Shown: positions 37,101 through 51,700 of the stretch, piece after piece
Layout of the letters: the number at the start of each line of letters is the position of its first letter
Position numbering within the stretch: the first letter of the stretch is position 1
NCBI GenBank assembly: GCA_013400975.1
Contig: WBMZ01002672.1
Span: forward strand, 1 to 64,000
Length of the DNA: 64,000 nucleotides
Origin: Atrichornis clamosus
Lineage: Eukaryota; Chordata; Aves; Passeriformes; Menuridae
Reading direction: 5' to 3'
The notes under the pieces: generated by a model
Told to the model about the DNA's origin: nothing
Seen by the model: the letters and a program-made list of their open reading frames with translations, nothing else
The model's database searches: none
Program-made: the position numbers and the translations under genes

Positions 37101-40100
37101 CTTAGAAAAATAATTCATTTCAGTATGAACCTAATTTAAAGAGCCAGTGAACACCCCCACTTTCCACATGGTGACAACATCAACTGTACTAACCAAATAA
37201 ACTGGGACACCTGCCTTCCAGGTTGGTATCAGATCTGTGCATAACACACAATAAATTAAGTACAGCATTTCAAGTTACAGTTTTCAGCTATTAAAATACT
37301 GTAAACAAGAAGATGTTTAAGACCTAATAGATGGGAGCCTGGAGCGTAACTCCCATCTGGTACAAAGAACTGTACATTTGGTCTTGTGACAAGAAGCCTC
37401 ACGATGTAGAGCAGCCTCTTTCTGACAGGAACAGCCTGCAAGCTTTCCAACCATGGGATAATGCCCAGAGCAGGCAGCTACCTCTCTGCATGAGGCAGGA
37501 AAGACAGAGGTTAGTTAACAGCTGAAGTGAAGCCTGGACACCAACCTGGAGATCACCTTTGATCTGGTCTGACCTGCTGCCATTCCGGTACCGCATGTCC
37601 AGGCTTGGTTTTAACCAGGAATGAAGCTGTCAGCAGGTCCTGGTCCCAGGGGCACATCACACAAACAGACCTAAGTGTCGGAGGTCCTGGCAGCCACATG
37701 GCAAGTGAGGCACAGGTGGTGCCTTGGGTCACAACTTCAGGTCCCACCAGGAGGAAAACGCGCTAAGTTCAAGCGCATTCCACGAGGCTCCTAGAGATGC
37801 AAAGCAGATTCACACCTAAAGCCACGCACTACATCATTAAAACAGATGAACCCAGTGGGTTTTCACAGTGCCCACAGGTACATGGAAAAAAGGGAGAACT
37901 CTCCAGCAAGCTGAGACACCTCTGAAGTGACAGCGCTACCCTCCAGAGTTTGAAGGGGGCTTAGGTAGGCCTGCCATCCACCATTCCTGGCCTCAGAAAA
38001 GAATTTCCTGCTAAATGTTGTATGCTTCTGCACACATGAAGAACCCTTTCACGTCTTTCAGTCATAGCTCTAAGAGGAAACTGGCCCGCTAGCACCACTG
38101 AGTTCACTGGATATTGAAAAAACCACAGAATTTCATTTGAAAAACCACTAAAAACAGGGATGCCTACACAACACATCATGGTAGTTTTGGACAGATCATG
38201 TAGAGATCTACCATTGTCAGTGAAAAATTTTTAAAATCAAGGAAGGAAAAAACAAAAGGACATGGGGAAACCCATCTAAGTGAAGTTTATACAAAGTAAT
38301 AAAATATTTATATATCACTTCAGAATAATGCAGTGGAAATAATTCTTTATTCTCATGCTTGAATATGAGTGACAGAAATTATTCAGAAAGATCAGATTAA
38401 AAACTCATTACTGCATTTTGAAATTCAAGTGATGATTTCTGCAAAAGAAAATGCAAAACTTCCCAAAATGGACATTAGCTGTCATCTCCAAACTTTGGAA
38501 GTAACTAAAATTAGAAGCGTGATAAAATTCTTACAACTCCTTCTGGTATTGTAAGACCTTAGAAAAAGAAGTGACCACACTTTTAGTTAAAAGATGCTGG
38601 TGTGACCATCTGCTGTAGAAGAGCAGACCTTTGATCAGGTATTACAGGAAAAATGTGAAATATCAAACCTGAAAAACACTGAATAAGATGCAGGAACAGT
38701 GAGACCCACTAACACTGCTTTTGTGTGGAGGCCAGGATAACAACAGGTTTAGTATGTTGTGCTTCCCCTAAATGAAATTCCACTGACAGAGCAAAATAGG
38801 CACTTGCAAGCCAAAGAAACTGCAGATTTTGTACCTGTCTAAAGTAACTGGTTCTGACAGCATCCAAAAAGTCAATTATAAAACGTCTGCCTTTTATATA
38901 TATAAAATACTTTTTTTCAAACCAAATTATAAAATGTCTACAATCTACAGCTGTAGGAATTATGCCAATCTTTCAAAATAAAAGAAATCACATTTTGGTA
39001 GTTACTCCATTCTATTCTTGACAATTGTGGATCACTGATGAAATAAAAAAAAAAAAAAAAGATATACAGAGTTTAAAAAAGGTTAGAATCACAAGCTAGA
39101 GATTACACACAAAAAACCCAGGAGAAATATCTACTGAAATACAGTGGATATTTGACAGCTTTGCTCAAACAGAAAATGGCCTAGGTTAGTATTACAAATG
39201 TACAGGCAAAGCTACAGCTAGAATTTCTTATGTTACACCTACATCCCTTTCTTAATGAACTCATTATCATGTCTTTCAAACAGGAGATCCTCCCTAGGCC
39301 AGCTGTACACAGCCAAATCTATCTCACTGTGCTTTAGAAAAGTAAAATCTCCAGAGAAAAGGCAGTGTTTGAACAGATGTACTGTATTAGTAATCTGAGC
39401 TGTGAATTGCTGTGCACTGCTTACACTTAGCTAGGCAACCTAAAAATATACAAAAACCAACTGAAAGTGACCCCAGGAGTGGGCCAAAATTACTCTCTAC
39501 TGCTTATGTGACGAAACTTGCAGCACATCCATGCAGCAGATCCTTTACTTTCTCCCTTAACACTTAAAAAAAAAAACCCACAAACCCACAACAAAAAACA
39601 ACCTCCCCAACTTTATCAGTTGCAAGACAGCACCCCCTGGTGTTACAACACGTGAAAACTTTAAAGCATTTATAATACCTTAAATCGGTGCTGGGGTGCG
39701 TCTAACTGGATTGACTGAGTGGCTCTTTCAGCTGCAGTTGTGTGCCAAAAAGCGCACAATACAGAGCAAATACCCCCCACACAAGGCTTCACATTTCCCA
39801 GAGGTGCATTAAGCTGCCTCTACTGAACCACTCACAAATCTTTCTACAGGCCAGTGTACAAATTAAGCTCCCCTATGGTCCAATTTTTAATCTTTTTTTA
39901 CACTACCTAGAAAGTTTCTATAAATCCTGCCTTCCTACTCATGCTTTTTTTGAGTCTTTCCTCTCCCAGATAACAGAGTTGCCTACATCATGCCTGTCAT
40001 CAGATAAACATTCCTGCTTCTCATATTATCTAACTAAGACAGAAACACAAATCCTCATGAGGCCCTGCATAAAGAAACCTGGCCCTGATTCCCAGCAGCA

Positions 40101-42483
40101 GGGACATCAGGAGCAGGCACATAGAGGAAACTGGCTTCCTGCTATGCCAGCACTGCATCCTGCAATGACTCTCTAAAACTTTTAATGGAAAAGCAGCAAG
40201 CTTTCTTTCTCCATTTACTCATCCTGGTAATTTATTTCTGTTCTTATCAAAGCTTCTGAAATCAGAAATGTGGAATAACACTATCTTAAACCAAGCACTG
40301 TGTGTGCAATACATACTGCTGTGCAGAAAACAGGTTATAGAAACTTCCTTGTACAAAATTTTGAAGAATTCAGAGGCACAGCTGTACACCAGCTTTTACT
40401 GTAATGAAGAAGATGCAAGTGGATCCTAAGGAATGACAGTCTGTGCAAGATATTCCTTTGTATGTGCAGAACTACAATCAGTTTGTTAGCTGAGCTTCTG
40501 AGCAAAAGCTTAGCCAAAACACAATAGGATGGATACGTAACAGAAGGGAATTTCGTCTTTGAAGTACAGACATGAAACACACATCTAACTTCTTTTGGTG
40601 TTCAGGCTACTGAAAAAAATGCATGCCATCAAAGAAAATGTCCGTACAAAACCAATTCTTCAGGAGAGCTACTGAAAAGCATGGCAGGTGGAAAATGAAT
40701 CCTAAAGCCATGGCAGCTTCTGCTGAACAGGTGTTTCCAGCTCCTTCCATAAAATCCTGATAACAAAAAATATCCTAAACAAAATTATGCTCCCCTCCCA
40801 GCTGACTAAGAGTCTCTTGAAATATGGATGTCTGCACATGCCAGGATGTTTTTCTATTCTCCAATGAGGACAGCAGATTGTGACTGAAACATGGCTTGGA
40901 TAACACACACTGGGAGTCATTCTCCTTCTAAAAAAACATCATCCTTTCCTTGGCTGTGGCCAGCAAATCCATCCCAGTCAAACCAGTCAGTACACACACA
41001 GCTATGACTCAGTCTCTGTTAGTGTCTTACAAATCACAGCATCTTCATGGAGAGATGAAACCATCCACTGGAGTCCTAGGATTTTCTATCCGGGTTTGGC
41101 TTAAAAGTGATTGCAGAATGAGATCCCACACACACACTCCCAAGCAGCATACTGATATCCATGAATTTCACAGCAGCTACAACATACTCCTAAAGCTTTT
41201 CTTCCATCACCATCCCTGAGTCCCAAATTATGAAGTACTAAGCAGTCAAGATCACAATTTCATTATCTCTACTCCATCCTTGTGAATCTGGCATAACCTC
41301 CCAGAAAGGGAACACCACTGCTGTGGGATCATGCAGAGACATAAGGACATTATCAAGGCAGCCCTGCATATCCAGAGCTTCAGTTCTTGTTATCGTCATA
41401 TTATGTATGAGTTGGAGCTTTCATTAAAAAACAAAATAATGGCAGAACCAAAATGGGATTTCAAAACATGCAAAACAAACAGGTCATTTAGCAAAACCAA
41501 GCTCAGGTTTTGCACTGCACTTCTAGGGCCATCCTTAGTCAGATAAAATACAATAGCCCAAACCATTTCAGAATTTACATGTGTGCTGCTTCTGTTTATT
41601 CAGGATGAAAAACAGGTATTTTCATCACTGAGGCCTTAAATGTGTTGGGACTCAGCTACTCAGAATATTCTCTTCTGCCCTTCTGGAGCCAGTCACAGCT
41701 GTTGAACTCCAGCACCAGGACTTTGAGCCGACTGGAAGAGTACTGCTGGCTCTGGACATCTTTCTGTAGAAGCAATTGCTTGCAACAATTTAACCACTTC
41801 AGAATTAATGCTTAATAGATTCAGCTAACAGTATTTTCAATCTATGGTTATATCTCTTAATCTACTGATGATTTGCATAACAATTAGTCGCCAAATGGTG
41901 TTAACTCACTTCAACATCCTGACCTGACCGTCACTGACAACTTTTCCTTTTTTGCAGGTTTTTTAATTCATTCAATTTACTGCAAGATCATAACCAGTCT
42001 GAATCTCTCCTTCCTGAGCTCACACATGTGGCTAATGGCTGCATGCACTGAAACATTGCTTATGCTGCTGCAGCTTTAGCATTGCCCTTGGCTATCTTTT
42101 TCATATTAACTTAAAAATAAGAACACCACCAGCAATGTTATGGTACTCAGGATAACACTGTTAGGAAAGCATTTTAGAAACAAAGTTTGAGGTTCTACGT
42201 CTTGCTGGAAAGAGCTGAATTTCGCAGTCTCTCTTCTGATACAACGAGCTTGTCTGGGCCAACTTATTACATTACTAAACCAACCATCTAGCAAATACAG
42301 CCTTTAATTGAGTTGGCAAATATATATACCAAAGTATTTTAAGAGTCATGATCACACATTCACAAATTCAGGCCTAGCCATTATTGCCAACACTTAAAGA
42401 CTCCCACTTTCTTAGAGTATTCAATACTGGTAAGATAATACAGAGATTATAATTTACAGACAAAACAGTTCTGGCATAATTCG
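34161..42483. other. Non-coding stretch between a CR1 tail and the COPB1 3' end
   Basis: No gene recognised. The part 34165-34870 is more GC-rich than its surroundings and contains a perfect CArG box and YY1-like motifs (see findings). A-runs lie at 35840-35855 and 39045-39060. A CTCF-like motif lies at 39628-39645. A 144-codon open frame at 39742-40176 shows no domain and is probably chance. Confidence 0.45.
39628..39645 (-). promoter_or_regulatory. CTCF-like binding motif
   Basis: On the minus strand the sequence reads AACACCAGGGGGTGCTG, agreeing with the core of the CTCF consensus (CCACCAGGGGGCGCT) except for T in place of C before GCT and one flanking base. It lies about 2.9 kb beyond the COPB1 poly(A) signal, a plausible place for an insulator between COPB1 and the intergenic region. 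Occupancy is inferred from the motif only. Confidence 0.45.
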
Positions 42484-42489
42484 TTTATT
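42484..42489 (-). terminator. COPB1: COPB1 polyadenylation signal
   Basis: AATAAA on the minus strand, about 255 nt past the COPB1 stop codon. It is followed within about 40 nt by a GU-rich TGTTTTGTCTGT element, the usual downstream part of a cleavage site. No other AATAAA or ATTAAA lies between it and the stop codon, so the main 3' UTR is predicted to be about 270-280 nt. Confidence 0.75.
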
Positions 42490-42743
42490 GTACTGTGAGC
42501 ATCAGTATATATTAGAGACAAAGGAAACATGACTTCCAGGACAAAGAAAAAAAACCCTGGACATTTAAAATTTTGCTCAGTATCAATCATGGAGAACCTA
42601 TAAATTATCTGCTGGAATGCTTTCAGCTCAAAAGCTTGGCTTCTACAATTACAGAACACTGAGGAATATAAGATGTTCTGGATCCCAAAAGCCACATACC
42701 TAAGGTTAAATTGTAAAAGACCTGAAAAGACGTTAGGTAAAAT

Positions 42744-45700
42744 TTATAAACTTGTTTTCTTCTGAGACAGGTTGATCTTATCTCCAAGACTCAGGGCCAT
42801 TCCCTGTAAGGAAAAGAAAGACAACAATCATGACACAAATACTTCACTTGAAAATAACTTTTATCTTATCTGTATTAAAATGGAAGTTCCATATATAGAA
42901 ATCCTATGAAGTCAGTGGCATGGAAATTTCTAGCTGTTCACTTCTTTGTACATGTCACAGTGCTCAAATTCTTAACACCCAGTAAAGGCCAGATCAACAT
43001 GTATTATTGAAACTATGAAACTTACATGAGCTGGCAACTGTTGCATGTGTTATCAATATGAAAAGCAGGAGAATAACAACAACTTAAGCCTTTTGACCTC
43101 CCACCAACTGAAAGTAGGCTGCCGGGGAGAAATTACACCTGCCAGAGCAGTTACTGAAATTCAATTGTTGAAAATCCCTGTGCTGATACTTAGCACACTC
43201 AATACACCAAAGCTATGGAAAATAATTTAATCACAGAGCCATATTAATATTGCATAGAAACTGAAGAACTCTCAAAAGAAACTGCATGAATAAATACACA
43301 TATTCTGCAGCAGAATAATTTCAAGATGAAACCATGCTGGCAATATGTAATTGAATGCAGTCAATTATGTAAAAATGGCACTGTAAGATATCAGAAGCAT
43401 TAATTTAAACAGTCCAAAATCTTTACAGTGACATCATATAAACTAAATGGTTTCTTTGAATATGAAAACTTTCAGATACTCCTTTACTGTATGCTGTTTA
43501 AAATGCTTCTATTGTACATTTGGCTTTTTACAGTATTTATTCCAAATCCCATACTTCTTTTTTTTAGTTGGGATGTATAAGGTTTTGAAATCCAAAGCAG
43601 ACTCATACACCTACAGAAAATATTCCTATGAAAGACTTGGAGGTTTGTTTTGTTTTGTTTTTAAAAGAACCAGTGAACAGCAATTACATGAATAAAATTT
43701 CCTTGCTGTGTGACACTGAAAAGTGAAATTTAATAGGAAAAATGTCATGGAACCCTGCGGCATATTTGCTCTTTATTTAAAAACAATAAAATATAACATC
43801 CTATTTGCAGTGCTATAGACAAAATTAGGAAACCTTGGTGCAAAGTTATTTTATGGTAACACAATCAGGTAAAAGATCTACAGTATGGTTTTAAGGTATG
43901 ATTACACCTAATTAGAAAGATTTTTCTTCCTCACACAATCTGTAAAAAATAGTTGTGAAACTAAGGCTAACTAATGTTCCTATACACATCTTCCCTGAAA
44001 AACTTCCCCTTTATCTAGTTGCAGAAACTAAAAAGAACGTAGAAAAATCTGGCGGTTTTGCAGAGTGCTTGCTCCCTTTTCCCCCCAGATGACCAGGAGA
44101 GCTAGGGCACGTTACCTGACTCTTAGCCCGGATCCGTATGTGACCAGTGACAGGCGCCTCGGGCCCGAGGTGAATCGGCTTCTCAATGCTGACATTCGCA
44201 AGGGCGTCTTCCCCGAAAATGGAACGCGCGTACAGGTTGGCTGCCATAAAGCCACAGTAGCCTGAGAGGGCCTATAGAAAGCACATTTGAACTCTTCAAA
44301 GACCAAAATCCTTCCAACACATTTTTGTTCACCCTAGGTTAGCTAGGCAGTTATCAATATATCACGTTTACACTTCTTTCTACATGCGCAACATTTTGTA
44401 ACACGAGAATCATGCAATGGGAAACAGTGGTGGCCTTGTTCTAGAATTAATATTGGAGAAGATGTAATCTACAGAATTCATCAAGACAATGTAGAATGGC
44501 ATTTTATGGACTGATTTAACCAACCGCAAAATAGCAAAGAAGTTAAATAGTAGCAACAGCTATTACACTTACTTCAGCTACTATACATGTATTAACTATT
44601 ATACATGCTATATCTTAAGAGCAAATAGCTACTGTACATATTTATTTTGCTTTACAACAAAAAGGCTACATTGGCAAAATAAATTTTGACAGAGGAGGAA
44701 GAAATTTGGAGCTACAAAATAAACCCTTTCTTTATACAGATGGTCCCATCAAGTCTATACTACAACTTAGCTGCTATGAATCAAAATGGACATTCTGATT
44801 TTCTAACTGGGGACAACAGAGAATTTTGATAACACTAATTTGCTTTTATTCATTTCAGACTGCTCGTTTAAAAAGTTCGAGGTATACGTACTATTTCATA
44901 TTGTAAGCAGGCATTTCTAATAATATTAATAACAAATACTGGACAAATTAAAACAATAAAGCACAGGAACTAAAAAAGGTATCTGAGAGTCTCCAAGAAA
45001 TAGCTCACCTTCTCTGGAGTCAGGCATTTCATATTGGTTGACTTCAGTATGTGCTGTAAGTATTCATTTAAATCAATGATATTTGTATTCACTGTCACCT
45101 TCAAGGTAAACAAGAAAAAAAAATGACAATTACTTTAGTTGGCGCCTCAGGCATTTCTGCAATCTTCTTCAGAGCCCTATAAAGGAGATGACTGCTGCAT
45201 TCCTCCTTGAGGAACAGCACGCTCAGTAAGCTGGCTGCTTCCCACAATGTGCCAGCATCATAGAAGGTCTTCCCCTTCTTCCAGCTACTTGTTAAGATGG
45301 AGAATTTCACGTTATTACCATGATTTCTAAAATGCATTGGGTGAATATGATACTCTGTTGAACATGGAGACTTTCTACAGCAAACAGTGGACTTCTTGTC
45401 TGAATACAGTTTACACACTGCCAGAACAAGAAAACGTGGTATTTAGTCCAAAGTTTGCTTTTAACCACTGATAAAAGATTACTTTCATCTTACCCTTCTA
45501 GGAACTGAGGAACTGGGCTCTGGGCTGCCTTGGCTTCATCACATTGATTATTATGGGTCTTGCTTAAATTGTTTAACACAGCTCTCAGAAGTAGTTTACA
45601 AATTGCTAAGGCTTCAAATACCATGTATCAAAATTTATGGTGCACAAGTTCCCCCTGAGACACTGAAATCTAGTCTCAAGTGAACACACCTATGCACCAA

Positions 45701-48700
45701 ACAAGGCTACAGTTCATGTCAAATATCTCCCACTCTATTTTAATGTTTCTACTCTAATCTTATATTATTTTAGCTCCCTTAAAACTTTTTTTGACAGGTC
45801 TGTAAGTAACAGTTTGGGCACCCTCAGTTAATATGAAGTGTACCCAACCTCTTGCAGGTCTTACACAGCATCCATAACTGCATGCTACAGCTATACTGCA
45901 AGGTAGCAAAGGGAAAGAAAGATGTCCCTGTCCATGGCAGGGGACTGGACTAAATGACCTTTAAAAAGTCCCTTTCAATCCAAAAGACAACATAATTCAG
46001 AACTGGAGAGGGTGAGCAGCATGAGTAATTCTACAGCCTCAGCATAAACTTGTTGCCACCCCACCTTTGAGCCAAAACACACAGCAATCACCAGTAAGTT
46101 TGGACACCTTCCATACAGAAGGTAAAGCTCAAAGGCAAGCCAAAAAACCCAGTTATTGCACTGCTAAGCTTATGAAACTGATAAGATAGCAGGAAGAATA
46201 AGCCACGTGAGGCAAACATCCAATGTGGACGTTGAATGAGGTTTATGTGGCAATAGATAATGCTGCTGTAATGAGCTGCTGCAGACCAAGAAACAGAATT
46301 GTACCTCATCAACAAAATAACACACAAAAAGTGAAACTAACTTTGTTTTCCCACTCAAATTCTGCCCACATCTGTCTGAACTCGGCATCTGTACAGGAAG
46401 CAGGCTGGATGTAATCCATGATGTCAATGTGAATATCACTGAGAACCACACAGTTTCTATCGCTGGCTGCTCCAGAGACATCATACACTGCAAGAGAAAA
46501 CACAAACCACCTCAGCGTTTTAAAAAGTGAATTTGCACTTATTAAGGGTGCTGAGTTACCACCTGCCAGTTAAAAACAGTCAACCCTTCCTCAATCTCAT
46601 GCTGACCATCATTCTAAAGGTACTACATTCTACTATGTTTTTAAGTAAAAGTGATACAGATTTTTTTAAATCATCACAAAATATTTTTACATTGTAATTT
46701 CATTTCCCCTCCCAGTATGAAGTACTTTACTTTTTTTTTTGAGCTCATTAGGCAGTTAAGAAATGCAACACATTGACGATAACTTTGCACACTGAATTAT
46801 TTACTTACCAACATTACCAAAAATTATTCCATTTTCTGTTGAAGCGACTTTCACGTTAGCTTTAATGTTTGCAAAATCATGTGGAGCAAGTGTCAGAGGA
46901 GATGGTTTTTCCACAAGTTTCAAGTCACCTGTGTAAAGAAATTGGGAGATGGGGGATCAGGGAACATTAGCAGCACACAATGAGCTGAGCTCTTTGAATA
47001 ACATTATTTTGTTTTCTTGTCATTCAAATAAATACTTACATAAAGATATTAGCTGTTTTGAAATTGGTTGGGGTTTTTTTACAGGTTGCTAATTGCAAGA
47101 TAAAATCATTTACATTACACACAAATTTCAGTTAAAATATTGCTGGGTTGGCCCAAACCCCACTGAAAACAAATGCAAATATTGACTTCAATGGGCTTCT
47201 GATCAAATTTAGTATTAATTTTTTAACAAGGAAATACTTAATTCTACCTTGTGTTTTAATCATCGTAAGACCTAATCCTATAGCCAAGTGCTTCAAAACC
47301 AAAGTTCAACGTCCAGTATTACATGCACTAAGCTATTTATTAACAGGTCAAAGTACCACCTTGATTCTGAATATAATTGCTCCAAGGAAACACTGAGGGA
47401 TGCATTTTTACTAATCCTTTTGCAAGCAATTGTAAAAGACTCCTTAGTTCTATCAAACTGCAGTTGGAGAACACAGCATGAACAGCATGAGCTCTACACA
47501 CCGGGGTGATGCATCGAGGCACCTTTTGCAATACATCAACTCAGAAATACAGAATTCCACTTTACTGAGTCGAAAAATAGAAAAATACAACCTATTAAGT
47601 AATGCATTCACTTTATGCATATCATTAGTCTGATCTACATGATATATAAAGTATTAGGAGAAAGGTTATGCTCCTCCAGTCATATTTACAGTAATTAAAA
47701 GTACGTAACGTGCATTCTCCTAGTATATTGTAAACATATTTCAATTCCTGACTGCCAAAGCAGAGGACAACTAATAAGAAACTGGTTACTGTGCTTGGAT
47801 TATCTGCTCCAGTCACCCCAATAAGAGAAGTTAATGAAGTCTCAGTATTGCTCAAGCAAAATTCTGGTACAGCTGTTGGTACAGGGAAAGGTTTCAGCTG
47901 AGTAAATGCAGTATTTAAGTACTTCAGGCTGAGTGCAAAAACCACCTAGGGCAGATGGCTTTCTGCTCCATACCAGTTGGGATTTTGTTCTATTTTTATT
48001 TTCCTGTCTATAGTAAGTGCACAATGGGGAATTAGTATATCAAAAAAACCTGTCTATATTCCAGGAAAAAAGGAGAAGGGGAAATGGAAAGCTATGTTTT
48101 TAGTGAAAAAAATTTTAAAAAATAAAATCTGACTGTCGTTTATACTATCAGATAGTATTGTCTGTGCCAGGATATACAAGACTTCCATTACATATATAAA
48201 AAAATATACTTTAAAAGGCATTCAAAAACATGCTTTCAAAATGGCAGCTAACTGGCATCACTCTGTAAATACTTGGAAGTGCTTCAGAAACTCCTTACAG
48301 CTGGATAATGCCCAATGCCCTGAGCCTCAGAGTTGTTTTGTTTCCACCAGCCCTCCTTACCCAGCGTGGCCAGTTCCAGGGTGCAGTTCTGCAGAGTGTC
48401 ACTGGTCTGGTTGACTACAAGCACATCCAGCACAATGTCATACTGATTGACATGGACATAGGCTTCTGCATACACAGGGTCTGAGAAACCTGTCAGCTGA
48501 GTCACCTGTGACAATTCAAGGCATTTTCCTTCTCATAAACCAGTTTAAAACACAGAACCATGTCAAACAATGTCAAAAAATAAGAATAAAGTACAATTAA
48601 ATCCAATATTAACCGTATCCTTCCTTCACACATCCTCACACACACACACACTACCATTATAAAAGCTTTCCAGATGAAATGTATTCTGAACTGGTAATTT

Positions 48701-51700
48701 CCTAAAATATGAACTGTAATGCCATTTACTCTTCAGATGATTAGCAGGACAAAGAAATGCTGATTTAAAACAAAAAGACGATTTTAAACATCAAAAAGAA
48801 TTCATCCAGTCTTTAAAAGTCTGTGGGTTAATGAATCAATCACAGGATTTCGTCCCTTTAAACCTTCCCTGCAGGTCCTGGCAATCAGCATTAAAAAAAT
48901 GTGTAAAGAGTGAAATAAGGATGCACTGCACTTGGCAACAGGATACAGCAGCAAAAGAAAGAGGTTCTTAATCACTTGTGACATCTTTGCTCCCTTCCCC
49001 AAGAACCTTACTGGAATCTTCAAACCAGCAAATCCTAATTTCTCCACATTCCACCAGCCCAGCACTCTCTAAGTCTCCTTCTTGTTCTTCCCCTCCCCAT
49101 TTGAAGAAGGTAACAGCTACATGCACAAGCACTTTTCTTTCTCCTGATCCTAACCAGGATATACCTGAGTCTTCCCAACAACCAGCAGAGTTTGGTTCAT
49201 CAGTTCCGGTCTGCAATTCCCAAAGTGATCCTGTGTATAAGCAGCGCAGTGTGTGTAATTAAAACACTGATTTCCCTTACCTTATTAAGTTTGGAAGCAA
49301 GAGGATCAGCAGCCTCTTTCCTCTGTGTGTTTCCCATTGCTGCAAGAAGGCTAAGCTGGAACTGGTCTTCTTTTGAGCTCATTTCATTTTTAGCAGTAAG
49401 CTGCATGAAGGAAATGGGATCATCTGGCTGAACCGTCACATTCCTCTTCTCAGATTCTTTCTGCAGGAAGAGAATAATTCAGGAATTCAGAGTGAATTCT
49501 GTTCCTTAGGAGAGAAACAGAGTCAAATAATGGATGACCTACATAGAGTCAAATGGTGACATTTCTGGGACCACCTTGGATGTGAACATCTGTCAAAAAC
49601 TCCAAGCGTTTATGGTTACACACCGATAATAGCTCACCTTCTGGGAAAGTTTCTCCTCTTCTAGCTTGGCTGACAGCATGTGAGAGAGGGACTGCCTGCA
49701 TTCTTTGTTGAAAATGTCATTCATGAGAGGAGAACATTCTGACAAAACTTTCAGACACAACGAAATACGATCCACATCATCATCTGTAATTGGCTTCTTG
49801 GGAAGTGAAGACTTTCCCAAATGGAGAATGGTGGCCATCAGCAGCATAGCTTCAGCATTAAAGGACTGAGAAAGAGAACAATGAGAAGAGAATGGAAGAA
49901 GGTTATTGCATTTTCCAAAGTTTTACAGAAATGTTTATTTCTGACTTACTAAAAAAAGGGTGGATCTTAGTCTAATCATAAAATCTCTGAACAGATGACT
50001 TAGGTTTTTAGTACTTGTTGTCTAGAAACCAAGCAGCATTATTTAGAGATTGTCTAGATAAAGTGGCTGGAAAGCAGCAGGTCCTGTTTGTGACCCAAAC
50101 TAGCATTATTATTCAATCACATATCTGGCACTTCACTTTGAATTTAACCCATTTTGCATCTGTTTAAAAGAAAAGAGGCAACAAGCAGCTCTTCCTTGAA
50201 TGTACAGTGAAAACACAAGAGATGACTTACATTTTGTTTCCTCTTTTCCTGAACTAGGGACACATATCGTAGAGCAATCTTGGTTAAAGTTGTAGCAAGG
50301 GAAGCTGCAACAAAGAAATCCCCATCCAGCAGGAATCCTCGTAAGGGAGGTCTGCAAAGAGAGAAGATCCTCAGAAACCCAGTTTTGGATGTCACTCTTC
50401 AGCCTACTTCTCTTGATACCTTAACATTCATAAGCAAAACAAGCTTGAAAAATCTCACAAGGTTGCTTTTTTCCTCTCTGAAGGTAATTTTCCAGAAATA
50501 GAAATATTCACAAGTCACACAGTCATTTTCACACGGACTAGGGAATGAAAGGTGTAATGTGTAATTTCATTGCAGCTCTGAGATGATAATGACTAATCAA
50601 GATGAAGTAGCCCATCTGCAGTAATTAAGGAAATATAACAATTGTTCTACCTACAAACAATCTAAACTATAGCAAGTATTAAGTAATGCAAAGTGATATC
50701 AAGGGGAGACAATGTTTTAATCTAAAGGAAACATCTTTGTATCCAACTAAAATTGTGCGAGAGCTTTACATATACAAAAATCAACTAGAATTTAGGATAT
50801 CATAATTAATAAAGTTCTTATTTATACAGTAAACTTTGATTACAAATCCTAAGCAACTGGGCAACTATCAGATACTATCTACTTGGGATAATACCTTAAA
50901 ACAGGAAATTCCCTCAACCACTGGACCCTGTATGAGAGATAATAACACTCAAATAGAAAAAAAATTTAAAAACTAACCAAGTCACTCCTGGCCCAGTATG
51001 AAATCATAAATACCTGTCTTCTTCCTTTTTGGCAGGTCGGGAACTACTAAGAGCACTTTGTGTTGCATAAGTGCCCATCTCTGTCACTAATTTTTGGACT
51101 GGACCCACAGACACCTCTTCTTCAGGCTTGAGCTCACCAGCTTCTTTCTTGATTTCAGATTCTACTATTGGGATCTAGAAATAAGTAGGAAACAATTGTT
51201 ACAATTAAAATAAAAGATACATTTTTGTTCTGCAGAAGACTTTAATAAAAATTATCTGCATTACTAAAGTTTTTATAAGCAAAAGATCAACTACAGTGCA
51301 GTTTTGGAAGAATCTGAGGAGATAAGCAGATGTTGAAATACATACAGAAGCTTTCTACACATGCAATAAAGCTCACATTGCACAGATTGTCTTGGATTGT
51401 CTCAGGGAAGTCTGTTCTCCCAGAACAACCCAGACTTAAAAGCACTCTTTCTTGCTACTGGACACCATCAAATCATATCTTAAAGCTGCCACAATTTTCT
51501 GAAATAAGGAATTTTTCATCTCCCCTCTTAACAGGTATCACTTATTCTCAGCTCAGTAAGCTACTTGAAAAAAAGAATTAGTACAGAATACAAGATTCTA
51601 ACCTCTTTGTACTTAAGATTTCCTGTGCACATGCCATTACACATCACAAGTCCTCAAAACACTGTTGCACCTTACTTGACATTTTTAAAATATCTTTTTC

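Noticed and set aside
45101..45418. 105-codon minus-strand open frame beside COPB1 coding exon 19
   Set aside because: It lies in the intron upstream of exon 19 and is not in the frame of the conserved protein; the join from exon 18 to exon 19 is exact without it.
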